DNA from: Benincasa hispida
Lineage: Eukaryota; Streptophyta; Magnoliopsida; Cucurbitales; Cucurbitaceae
Direction of reading: 5' to 3'
Assembly: GCF_009727055.1 (NCBI RefSeq)
Contig: NC_052355.1
Location: 4,175,318-4,239,317 of the forward strand
DNA: 64,000 bases
Part shown: positions 34,780-46,188 of the stretch, in pieces
Numbering within the stretch: position 1 is the first letter of the stretch
Layout: each line of letters begins with the position of its first letter
Notes under the pieces: generated by a model
What the model saw: the letters and a program-made list of their open reading frames with translations, nothing else
What the model was told of the DNA's origin: nothing
Database searches by the model: none
Translations under genes and position numbers: made by a program

Positions 34780-37003
34780 ATGATTTAAGTGCTTAACTAT
34801 TGTTAATTTGAGTTTGGTGGGTGTTCTTTATGAACTGTATGAAAACAGTGTACTTATATGGTTTTTCAGTGTTTTGGCATTTGAATTTTTTCAATTATAT
34901 TGTTTCTCTTGTTTGGCTCATGTTTGATAGGCCTTAATATGTGTTTAAGAGTCTATAACTCGTATGGAATCATTAGAAGTTGAAATTAAGTTGTAATTGA
35001 AAAAAGAAGTGAAGAAGGTCGAGCTGCAGATTCCAAATCGTGAGCTTCTACCCAGGTAGTGTTGCGACGCTGCCCTTGAGCATTGCATAATTGCTCAAAG
35101 TTCTAGCAACAACGAGATTTTCGTTTGAAGTTCAAGCGAGATTTCTGTTCAAAACCAGCGAGAGTGAGATTTACATCAGGTATTGTTACGACACTGCCCT
35201 TGAGCGTTGCAACGCTACTCCCAATTCCAATGAGATCAAGTTTGAGTAGTGAGATTTGATCAAGTTTCAAGCGAGATTATGTTTAAAGCGAGATTTTGAA
35301 TCAAGTTTGAGCAAGATTTCTAGTTCGAGCGAGATTCTAATGGAATTTCAAGTGAGAGATCAAGTTTGAGCGATATTTTGAATCGAGTTCGAGCGAGATT
35401 TCGAGCTAGGAGCAAGAGATTGAGTTTGTGTAAGATTTTTTAACCAGTTTAATGAGGTTGACTCATTGACTGAGCAAGACTCATCGAGGATTGACTGGTT
35501 TGACCGGTTTTTCTTCGAACTTGACCCAGTTCACCTTCAAAAGTGTTTTGATAGGTCTGGTTCAGGTGGTTTACATTCGGTTCAAGCTGTTTTGGTCCGA
35601 TTTAGAGCGGTTCGAACGGTCTGAAAGTGGTTTGGATCTGTTTCTTATTGTTTCTGTCATAATTAGGCTTTTGTTTACTGAAAAATGCCAAAACTAATAT
35701 CGTATCAGTATGTGTTTAATTATTTATGCATGTGATGTATGTCATAATTAAATAAATTTTGTGTGTGCATATAATATGCCATGTAGATTTAAGAACCCAC
35801 CATAGGAAGCATGTTACATGCATTGAAAGTATGTTATAATATGTTACAATATATAGTATGCATGATTAGTGTTTCTTTTATTTAATATAAATGTTATATT
35901 AAATATTAAATACCTTTGATGTATGTTGTGGATGTTTTAGCATGTCTTAAATTTTGTAAGTTGTTCTAAAATAAAATTGGACTATAAGATCCATAACAAA
36001 GATACACAACATGCTCACTTAGGTTAACGACTAGTTTTAATTGTTAAAATAGATTGTTGCCTTATAAAATTTGGTTACAAACCCAAATCGGTTCATAAAC
36101 CTGTCTAAGGCTGGGGGTATTTAAGTTGACGGTTTACATAACACCTCCTACCATGGGATTATGACCGAAATATTGAGCGTTGTTAACTGATTTTATGAGC
36201 TTGCATGAGTGGTGTGAGATTTAAAATTAGTTTAAACACTTCGACATCGTAGGATTATATCCAAATATAAATGTTATACTTAGATACAATGATATAGACT
36301 TAGGTTTTTTAAAGTTAGTTGTTTTTAATCTAAGTAAATAGATACCCAAACATTCAAAACACTTCAGTGGGAGATTAACACCGTGAGATCCATGCTCGGC
36401 CTCATGTCGCTTTTTTCGTGACTACTCTATTCAAAAGTGTTTGCATGGGTCAATAACAAGGTGAATGAGGGAAGTAGTTTATAGTAAGTGGATGAAGGAA
36501 ATGTGTCAACATTATCCTACGGTCTCCTCCATTAGTTTGAACCATGAGATACCTATATTGCGTCTGCTGTCGTTTTTAGGCCGCACTAGCTAGTCGTTAA
36601 CTACGGTGATCCCCACGAAGGGTTGTAAAATAGGATTCGGAAAAACCCAAGCTTCAGTAATGAATATGGTCTTTTGTATATTGTCTTCCATCTCAGGGGC
36701 ATATTCCTACCGTTCTATAAAATCTAAAAATGACGGGTCACACTTACAAAAATTACTAATCGTTAGTAAAGATCTTGACCGAAAATGATAAAGAAAAAGA
36801 ACTATAGGAATAAAAAGTTATTCTGATATAGTATTTGGTCAAAAATTGTCTTACTTCGGTGAAGGAATTATTGACTGCCCATGGTAGCAACTGTTCTAAA
36901 TCACTAAAGTATCGTTGCAAATAAATAAAGAGTTTTGCATACTTTATTATTTTTTGCTAAATTTGGATTTAGATGCATAAGTTCAATAAAATGTTTTAAA
37001 AAA
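34780..37003 (+). other. Untranslated leader of element B
   Basis: There is no gene. It contains a degenerate repeat of GCGAGATTT (35110-35440), a perfect 12-bp palindrome GCGTTGCAACGC (35204-35215) and a stretch of GGTTTGACCGG-like phrases (35495-35620). A further part is shared with the leader of element E (36360-36900, opposite 46330-46860). The ORF at 35491-35697 has no recognisable family. Confidence 0.65.
35110..35440 (+). repeat. Degenerate GCGAGATTT repeat in the leader
   Basis: About ten variants of GCGAGATTT, often preceded by CAAGTTTGA or AGTTC, lie 15-35 bases apart. The pattern is eroded, with no exact unit length. Confidence 0.65.
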
Positions 37004-37930
37004 AATTTCAACAACGTCGAATTCAATTATACAACTGCTTGCTTCCGATAAGTTTAACGGAGAATGATATTTAAACTAGAAATCCAACATTAATACGATA
37101 TTAGTTGTTGATGATTTGAGATTTGTGTTGATGGATAAATGTCCTCTGATTGCCAATACAATAGCGAACCGAAATGTTTGGGACATTTATGATCTGGGTT
37201 AGGGCTAACGAAAAAGCCTAGGCTTATATCTTATCAAGTATATCTGATGTACTTAATAAGAAACATGAGGTAATGCCCATCACCCGTGAGATAATAGCGT
37301 CGCTCCAAGAAATGTTCGGGCAACCGTCATCCTCTGTTCGACATGAAGCTATTAAGTATGTTTATAATACTCGCATGAAAGATGGTACCAACATCAAAGA
37401 ACATGTTCTCAATATGATGGTCCATTTTAATATTACTGAGGCTCATGGGGTGATGATAGATGAAATAAGTCAAGTCAGTATGATATTAGAATCTCTTCCG
37501 AAGAATTATCTAGCTATCAGAACCAATGCTGTTATGAACAAAATTACTTACAATTTGACTATATTGTTGAACGAGCTACAGACGTATTAGTCTATGATGA
37601 AACTTAAAGAAGGTGAAATAAATGTTATCTCACGACCTAAAAAGTTTCTAAAGAGGTCTACGTCTGGAACAAAATCGTTGATAAAAAGAATTTTGTTCCC
37701 TCTTCTTCGAAAGAAAAGTCTATACAAATGAAGAAGAAGGGAAAGAGGATTAAGAAAACCACTACAAAGAAGAACAAAAACAAAAACAAGGCTCCCAAAG
37801 GAAAGTGTTTCCATTACGGAGAGTATTGGCACTGGGAGTGTAACTGCCCGAAATATTTAGCAGAAAAGGCGAACCAAGGTAAATCAAATTTACTAGTAGT
37901 TGAAACATGTCTAGTGGAAAATTTTCACCT
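37004..37930 (+). pseudogene. gag of element B
   Basis: Starting near 37005, the frame shows LLASDKFNGE and then stops, followed by frame changes. An intact 105-codon stretch (37273-37590) is a UBN2-type gag domain: ITREIIASLQEMFG, VLNMMVHFN, and LESLPKNYLAIRTNAV. A Lys-rich segment follows, then a zinc knuckle at about 37803-37850 in which the second Cys is Tyr (CFHY, then HWECNC). Element C has the same Tyr. Gag coats and packages the element RNA. Confidence 0.88.
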
Positions 37931-40900
37931 AACCTAGATATTAGATTCAAGCGCCACTAATCATATTTGCACTTTTCTACAGGAAACTAGTTCTTGGAGA
38001 CAACTTTCTGAACAAGAAATGACTTTCAAGGTGGGAACGGGTGAAGTCATTTCAACTCATGCAGTGGGAGATGTCAAGCTATTTTTTGGAGAATCTTTCA
38101 TCTTATTTAGAAATGTATATTACGTACGTAAGATGAAAAGAAACTTAATCCCCATTTCCTGTCTGTTAGAAAATATGTACATAATATCTTTTGAATCTAA
38201 TGAAATGTTTGTTTTTTCAATAGGTGTTCATATTTGTTCTGCAAGACTCGAAAATAACTTATACATATTAGAACCAACTAAAGCAAAGACCATTCTAAAT
38301 ATAGAGATGTTTAAAACGGTTGAGACTCAAAATAAAAGACGAAAAATTTCTCCTAGCGCCTATATTTGGCACCTCAGACTTCGTCAAATTAATCTCAACA
38401 GGATTGAGAGATTGGTAAAAAGCGGTCATCTAAGTCAGTTAAAAGATAGTTTTTTACCTTCATGTGAATCATGTCTTGAGGAAAAAAAGATAAAAAGATC
38501 TTTTCCTGAAAAAGGTATTCGTGCCAAAGAACCTCTCGAACTTATACATTCAGACCTACGTGGTCCGATGAGTATAAAAGCATGAGGAGGCTACCAGTAT
38601 TTTGTCAGTTTTATTGATGATTACACGAGATATGGCTATATTTACTCAATAAGTCACAAGTCTGAAACTCTTGAAAAGTTCAAAGAATTTAAGATTGAGA
38701 CATAAAATTTGTTAAGTAAAAGATTTAAAACGCTTCAATCTGATCGAGTTAGTAAGTATATGGATTTACAATTCTAGAAATATCTAGTAGATCATGGAAT
38801 TCAATCCCAACTCACAACACTTGGAACACAACAAAATGGTGCTGTAGAAAGGAGAAATCAAACCTTGTTAGACATGGTCCGACCAATGATGAATTATGCT
38901 CAGTTACCTCAGTCCTTTTGGGGGTATGCAGTACAGACTTCAGTATATATTCTAAATGTCATTCCTTCAAAAAGTATTTCAAAAACACTACATGAATTAT
39001 GGAAAGGACGCAAAACTAGTTTACATCATTTTTGTATCTAGGATTGTCTAGCACACGTGTTGGTACAAAATCCTAAGAAACTGGAAACACGTTAGAAGTT
39101 ATGCCTTTTTGTAGGATACCCTAAAGAAACAAAAGAAAGAATGTTCTATGATCCCCAAGAAGATAAAGTATTTATATTTACAAATGCTACATTGATGGAA
39201 GAAGATCATGTTAAAAATCATCTACCTCGCAGTAAACTAATATTACAAGAAATGACCAAAGATGCTAAGAAAAATCAACAAGGGTTGTTGATCAAGCTGG
39301 TCCATCAATAATTGTTGTTGCCTCGTCACGTCCTTCTCAAGTTTTGAGTATTCCTCGATGTAGTGGGAGAGTTATTCAGCAACCTAAATGCTATATGGGT
39401 TTAACCAAAACTCAAAACATCATACATGACGATGGATTAGAGCATCCATTAACCTTTAAAAAGGCAATGGAAGATGTTGACGGGGAACAGTGGATAAAAG
39501 CCATGGACATTGAAATGGAGTCTATGTACTTCAACTCTATCTAGAAACTTGTAGATCAACCATATGGGGGTTAAACCTATAGGTTGCAAATGGATCTACA
39601 ACAGGAAACAAGACCAAACTGGCAAGGTGCAAACCTATAAAGTCAGACTCGTGACAAAATGTTTTACCCAAATAGAAGGGATTCATTATGAAGAAACCTT
39701 TTCTCCTGTTGCCATGATAAAGTCTATAAGAATACTTCTATCCATTGCCACATATTATGACTATGAAATATGGTAAATGATGTCAAGAAAACATTTCTGA
39801 ACGACCATCTTGATGAAAGTATTTTTATGTCTCAACCAAAAGGGTTCATCGGACAAGGACAAGAGCAGAAAGTCTGTAAGCTTAAACGATCCATTTATGG
39901 GTTAAAACAAGCTTCAAGATCCTGGAATATAAGATTTGATACTACGATCAAATCTTATGGCTTTGAACATAATGTTGACGAACCTTGTGTATACAAGGAA
40001 ATAGTCAACAAGACAGTAGCATTCGTAGTACTTTATGTTGATAATATCTTGCTCATTGGGAATGAGACAAGCTTCCTTGCTGACGTAAAGAGATGGTTAG
40101 CAACACAATTCCAAATGAAATATTTGGGTGATGCTCAATATGTTCTAGGGATACAGATTTGTCGAATCGAGAGAATAGAACCCTAGCAATATCTCAAGCA
40201 TCTTATATTGATAAGATGTTGTCAAGATATAATATGCAAAATTTCAAAAAAGATATGTTACCTTCTAGACATAGAATTCATTTGTCAAAGGAACAGTGTC
40301 CTAAGACACCTCAAGATGTTGAGGAAATGAAAAGAATTCCATATGCATCTACAGTTGAGAGCTTGATGTACGCAATGTTATGTACATGTCCTGACATATG
40401 CTTTGCAGTTGGAATCATCAGTAGATTCTAATCCAATCCAGGGCACAGCCATTGGACTGCTTTCAAAAACATCCTCAAGTATCTAAGGAGAACAAGGGAC
40501 TATATGCTTGTGTACAGACCTAAGGATTTGATCCTTACTGGATACACTGATTCTGATTTCCAAACTGACATAGATTCAAGGAAATCTACTTCAGGATCAG
40601 TTTTAACTCTCAATGGAGGAGTTATAGTTTGGAGAAGTATTAAACAAAATTGTATCGTTGACTCCACGATGGAAGCACAATACGTAGCTGCATGTGAAAT
40701 CGCTAAAGAAGCAGTATGGCTATGCAAATTATTGGCTGACTTGGAAGTAGTTCCAAATATACACCTACCCATCACATTGTATTATGACAATAGTGGTGTT
40801 GTTGCCAACTCGAAAGAACCAAGGAGTCACAAACGTGGAAAACATATTGAGAGAAAGTACTATCTCATCAAAGAGATAGTACACCGATGAGATGTGATCG

Positions 40901-41010
40901 TCACGAAGATAGCCTTTGAAGACAACCTTATTGATCAATTTATGAAGGCCCTCTCGGCTAAAGTGTTTGAGGGCCACCTGGTTGGACTAGGACTCCAAGC
41001 AACGTAATCT
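37931..41010 (+). pseudogene. pol of element B: protease, integrase, RT, RNase H
   Basis: The protease begins at about 37936 with ILDSSATNHIC (DSS in place of DSG) and continues in the open 188-codon stretch to 38585. That stretch also holds GAG-pre-integrase with WHLRLRQINLNRIERLVKSG and SCESCLEEKK. The integrase core spans 38585-39230, with FVSFIDDYTRYGYIY and NGAVERRNQ. RT is at 39480-40430. The block FLNDHL follows a frame break at 39770, and the catalytic motif reads YVDN (40034-40045), an Asp-to-Asn change that would abolish polymerisation. RNase H is at 40440-40890, with TDSDF and YYDNSG. Multiple stops break the polyprotein. Confidence 0.92.
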
Positions 41011-41120
41011 AGGGCAAGTTGGAGAATATCTATGGTATTAGAGATGCCCTAGTTTATTGTACTTTCCCTCTTGTTTTTCAACATTGTACTGTATATATTT
41101 ATTCTCATTGGAGTTTTAGT

Positions 41121-41133
41121 CAAAGTGGGAGAT
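41121..41133 (+). other. Polypurine tract of element B
   Basis: CAAAGTGGGAGAT immediately precedes the LTR start TGTTGGGAATG at 41134, the usual copia arrangement. Confidence 0.85.
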
Positions 41134-41473
41134 TGTTGGGAATGTCCTAGAACTCGTAGTTCGTAAATTTTGTGTTAAACATTCTATTTATCAATAAAAT
41201 ATTATTGAGTATTTTATTCAATAAAGTTGTTGATATTGCATTCTATTATGAAAATCCAATAAACATATCCATGGCTATAGTATAAATACTTTAACTTTAT
41301 ATGGTGACATAAACAGGATCAAGTTAATAGTATATAGCCTAAATAGTCTATAAGTATATGGATGAAATTGGGTATCGCATCCTAATAACACTATTGGATG
41401 CAACCCATTTTGTATTGGTTATACAAATGATGTGATCCACAAATCATTCATGTAGAGACATGTGAGTGGGGGC

Positions 41474-43571
41474 TGAAGGATCTCTTGATGAAGAGCATCC
41501 ATGAATGCGTTCGGATCTTTCCGATTTCACCGTGACCGAAATACAACATATGCATTCTAACATACAGTTATGCAAACAAACAGTAATTAACGGCATACTT
41601 TGAACACTAAAGAATAAGGGAAAGAGTTATCATACCAGTTGAAGACCCTCTTCAAGCTTTAGAACTCAGATACAGTAGAAGAACCTCCACTCATACTCTA
41701 TCGCCCAGCAAATACGTCGTCTGTAGCAGCACGATCAATCACGAACAAGTGAACGCAGCAGGGACGACACCACCAAAATGGAGCCCTTGGTATTCTTGAA
41801 GTGAGAACCCAAAGTGTGGTCTTTGGTGAGTTTGGTAGAGGTTGGAGACATGAACTAATCGTATAGAGATAAGCAAGTGGGAGAGAAAAGGAAGTTATCG
41901 TATAGCTAAGTGCTTATCGTTTAGAAGAAGCTACACGATCGTGTGGGTTTTACTAAGCGATCGTTTAGTAAAAGGTGGACGATTGTCTAGAAAACACGGC
42001 ACACTATGCGATCGTTTAGAAAAGTTAAGCGATCGTTTAGGAACTAGCATGCAATTGTTTAAGCGCGAGGTGTGTGATCGTTTAGGCACTAAACGACTAA
42101 TCGTATAGGCTCTCGACTTATGCTATCGTTTATGTTTCCACACCGATGCCAAATTTTTTTCGAACCTTTGCAAGATGATACTAATTTTCATTTTATTCTT
42201 TGGTTACCATAACCGAAGTGGCTGCTCCCACTAACGTTCGTCCGAGAGAAATTTTAGCCCAATTATCATATAATTAACCAATTAAATAATTAATAAATAT
42301 AATCATACTATATTCTTACCCTATAGTTTGATATCACATATCTACTATAGTAATTCTCCTCTACTTGATATAAATCATATTTATATCTAATTTCCTCCAA
42401 AATAATGTATCTCATACATTTAGCCAATCATATCATATATAATTAACAAGTCCAATTATATCATATATAATCAAACTTCCTCTTGTCAATTTGAACATTT
42501 CAAATTAACCCAAATACTGATTCTCGACTTTATCCAAGCTACCCAAGAGACCTAATGAACCTGTGGCTCGAAGCTCCAACGGTCCTGGAATAGCTTACTA
42601 AACTTTTTAACCACGAGATCCACCATCCGTTAATTTTTAGGCATTCTACTAAAGACCAATAGCTGAACTCTTCTTACCACAGATATATTTCTGTGTCCAT
42701 CGGATATAACCAATCATGAGTACGATGACCCTTTATAGATGCTCGTAAGTACAACTGGGCCAATTTACCGTTTTGCCCCTGTAATTACATCTCACTCCTT
42801 AAGTACCACTGATTCCTTTAATGAACAATACAACATAGTGTAACTATGTGTGAACACCTCTCAAGCCAAGAGAAGGTGAATCAGCCCTTAAGGGAGCTAT
42901 CTATCTATTTGCCTCTGGCTCGGGGAAGGAGTGAATTTCATCTTGTGTAGTTGAGTTCATAGCTCCCAAATCAGACGAATCCCCAAACTGGTAGGTTTGA
43001 ATCGGTGACCTGGCCACTCGCACCCATACAAATCAAAGGACCGCCCTTAATGGCAGGAGTTCCCAACTTACTAAAGATTGAGGTCATGTTACCTATGGTC
43101 ATCCTAGTGAAGTGAAGTCTCTGTCATGAACGGTGTTAGATAACGAGACTTAACACTTTGTGGTCAAGTCTTATACAAACTCTTTGTATAGGACGCCCCC
43201 ACTCACATGTCCCCAACACGAATGATCTAGATCAGACCATCTGTGACAGATCATAACACTTGTGACCATTCCACAAAGCGGGTCGCATCCATAACGTTAC
43301 CAGGATAAGGTTTCCCTCCTATATTCATATACTACAGACTATTTTGGTTATCACTCAAGACATGAACCAATTGTATGTCACCACATACATGCTTAAGTTA
43401 CATACAAATAATTAGGGATTTATGTTTATTGGTTTGTGGTAAAGAAAATAAAACATACAACTGAGCAAAAAACAAGATGTGAAGTAAATATCGTATATTA
43501 TACAACACATGCGTTCCTACAAACTGTTTACAAACTACAGGACACGAGACTTTAGAGCATCAACCCTAACA
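41474..43571 (-). repeat. Solo LTR, C family, inside the B LTR
   Basis: On the minus strand it runs from TGTTAGGGTTGATGC (43571) to AGATCCTTCA (41474), 2098 bp. GGGGC (41469-41473) and GAGGC (43572-43576) form a 5-bp target duplication with one change, and the B LTR continues on both sides. It carries the same CGATCG motif array as the 5' LTR of element C (here 41855-42133). Confidence 0.9.
41855..42133 (-). repeat. CGATCG-type motif array, second copy
   Basis: About twelve variants such as TAAGCGATCGTTTAG, ATGCGATCGTTTAG, CACGATCGTGTGG, GACGATTGTCTAG and GCTTATCGTTTAG are spaced at 15-30 bases. It is the counterpart of 24679-24905 and preserves the same order in reverse orientation. Confidence 0.8.
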
Positions 43572-45116
43572 GAGGCATCCTATGCAATGAGTTTTCATAA
43601 AGACTGGACCATGAAATAGTTATTTTTCTTTATAACGACCGTTTACTGTTAAAACTGACTATTTCATCCTAAAGTAACCTCGGAAAACTCGATCTTAATC
43701 TTGAGCTAGCTATAAACTCCTATTTATTCGGGATTATCCTTTGATCTACATGGGTGAGAGTAGTCCAACAGCACTGCTCAATAAGCCTTCCATTTTGGGG
43801 ATAAGACCGGATAGATAGTTGGGGATATAACCTTGCAAGATGGAATTCACTCCTACCCGTTTTAGGGTTAGCAGATAGGTTCTTCTATTAAGTGCTAATT
43901 TTAGGTCTTGAACATCGGGGCCCCGCCTTCGCATAATAGAGAGGGACAAGATTCATAAGTAGTAATATGAATCAATTTTTCATTAAAGGGTCAGTGGGAA
44001 CTTAGAGAACAAGATGTATTTACAGGGGTAAAACAGTAATTTTGACCCACTGTAATTAGAACGACCTGTGAATGATCAACTTACTGATTATGGTTCACAT
44101 GGACAGAAATATATCTACAGTGAGGAAAGTACAACTATCGAGCTATAGTGGTGTGCCTTGATAGTTAATGAATAGTAATTAATTCAGTTTAAAAAGTTTA
44201 ACGAATTACTTACAAATCGTTGGAGCTCATGATCTGTAGGCCCATTAGGTCCCTCTATTAGCTCTTAAATTTGAATAACAAATTGAGTATTGATATACAA
44301 AATTAGGGTTATGAATTTGAAATGTTCAAATTCAATTTTAGGGTTTTCAATTGATTGTATATGATACAATTAAAAACGTTTAATATAGTTGAAATTAAAC
44401 AAAATTGAAGACTTAATTAATATTTAAATTATGATTTAAATATGAAATTGATTTATATTGGTGAAATTGGTGTTTTATTAATTAATATTCTTTTAATTTA
44501 AAAGTTTAATTAAAAATTAAAATTAGTTTTGTTTAAATTAGTTGTTTTTTAATTAATTTTATAAAATTAATTTTAAAATAAAATGATTTTATTTTAAATC
44601 ATTTTTAAGTTAGTGGATTTTTCCACATTTTGGGAAAAATCCACAAACTACATTTTAATGGAATCTCACCAAATTCCAAATGTCTTTTGCAATTATCACC
44701 AAATAGGTGGTGCCATCCATGCAGCCCTATTGGTTTGCATGATTTTTATCTATATATAGAAATTCCATGCAGAAAGATTGATTATGATTCTAAGTTTACT
44801 TATTGAAGTAAAAAAGATCTGAAAACCCTACTCAACCTTCACTAGTTCATCCACAATTTAGCTTGGTTTGAGTGTTTCCACCACACATTCCTTCTTGAGC
44901 ATAGTGGAGAAGATCATGGTGGTGGTCTTCTTGAATATTCAAGCTCAATCCTGGTGAAATTCGATTGAAATTCATGGACGAGATCTTCAAAAGTAATATG
45001 TGTTTCAAACCCTCTTATGAATGTCATATGAATAGCATGTTTAAAACTCAAATTAAATGTAGGTTAAGTGCTTATTGATTATAAAATCTTCCGTTGCATG
45101 TTATATTACTCATTCA

Positions 45117-45876
45117 ACATCTAACTCCTTAAGTACCATTGATCTTTCTAATGAACAATAGATCATAATCCAACTATGACTAAAACCTTCTCGGGCCAGG
45201 AGAGGTTGTGGTGCCACATTGTTCAAGCCCCAGAATCAGCCTTTACGAGAGCAATTTATCTACTTACCCCGGCCTCAGGGAAAGAGTAAATTCCTTCTTG
45301 TGTAGTTGTGTTCCCAACTCTCCAACCAAACAAATCCCCAAAATGGTAGGCTTATTGAGTCGGCGATCTGGCCACTCTCACTCATGCAAATCAAAGGACT
45401 GTCCTCATAGGTAGGAGTTCACAACTCATTCAGGATTCAGGTCATGTTATCTATGGTCATCCTGGTGAAATGTAAATCTGTATTATGAATGGTCTAGTCT
45501 TATACAAACTCCTTTGTATAGAGTATCCCCACTCACATGACTTTACATGAATGTTCAAGATCAGATCATTTGTAGCACTTTACAGAAATTGTAACACCTA
45601 CAAAGGGGAACATACTTGTAACGTCACCAAGATAAGGTACCAAGCTTTATCTATCTATTATAGACCATTTAGATTATCATTTAAACATGATCCACTCGTA
45701 TGTCTCTACATACATGTTTAAGCTATAAGATAAAGTTGGATGTTAGTTTATTGGTTTGTGGTTAATATAACTCAAATATGGAATAAAATATCTTATATTT
45801 TATAAAATAAACAATGAGTTTATTCAAATCATTTACAAACTATAGGACCCTACAAGATTTAGTGTATCAACCTTAA
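45117..45876 (-). repeat. 3' LTR of remnant E (first 760 bp)
   Basis: On the minus strand it starts at 45876 with TGTTAAGGTTGATACAC and parallels the D and A-family LTRs. It stops at 45117, where element B's LTR ends. The rest of this LTR is not found on the far side of B. Confidence 0.72.
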
Positions 45877-45889
45877 CAGTCTGAACATC

Positions 45890-46188
45890 TCTCGTAGGGA
45901 CTCCATGATCTCCTGGACAGTGATCATGAGCTAATGCTTTTTGGCCAAGACTTCAGAAAATCTTGCCAAGATATACGATCGGGCCTTCTTATTTGCACGT
46001 ACCCAACGGTCATATGCCTCTCGAACATTTCGAGTGGCGTTTTGAGTTGGTACAGGAGGATAATCCTTCATTAGGACAAATCTTAGGTTGTTAATGATTA
46101 AAATTATGTTGATTTTGTTTTTCCACGTTGTATAATTTTTTCCGGTAAGTTTATCGACGAAAAGTAAGTTTGGTGTCGCTGAAGTCAT
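45890..46188 (-). pseudogene. gag N-terminus of remnant E
   Basis: An ATG at 46188 opens a continuous frame (85 codons to 45934) for the N-terminus of a copia gag: NLLFVDKLTGKNYTTWKNKI, a LRFVLMKDYPPVP stretch, then REAYDRWVRANKKARSYIL. This matches the decayed gag starts of elements B and C and gives the best view of this domain in the window. It breaks off near 45890 at the LTR junction. Confidence 0.85.

Larger units (their letters stand above)
33222..45116 (+). mobile_element. Ty1/copia element B
   Basis: The order is 5' LTR (first ~350 bp lost), primer binding site, a 2.2-kb leader, gag, protease, integrase, RT, RNase H, polypurine tract, and a 3' LTR split by a solo LTR. Over about 190 bases compared by eye the two LTRs differ at roughly one base in ten, so the insertion is old. 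Coding parts show more continuous frames than element C but are still disrupted. Confidence 0.88.
41134..45116 (+). repeat. 3' LTR of element B, split by a solo LTR
   Basis: Part 1 is 41134-41473 and part 2 is 43577-45116. Joined at the target duplication they give about 1880 bp, close to the solo LTR at 15574-17447. It ends ATTACTCATTCA. The flank after 45116 is the interior of a minus-strand LTR (element E). Confidence 0.88.

Noticed and set aside
35491..35697. 68-codon ORF in the leader of element B
   Set aside because: There is no family match. It lies in a region of GGTTTGA/CCGGTTT-type repeated phrases in an untranslated leader.
19955..45116. One single composite element C plus B transposing as a unit
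   Set aside because: Two primer binding sites, two polypurine tracts and two different LTR families are present. The parts are explained by nested insertion and one LTR-LTR deletion.
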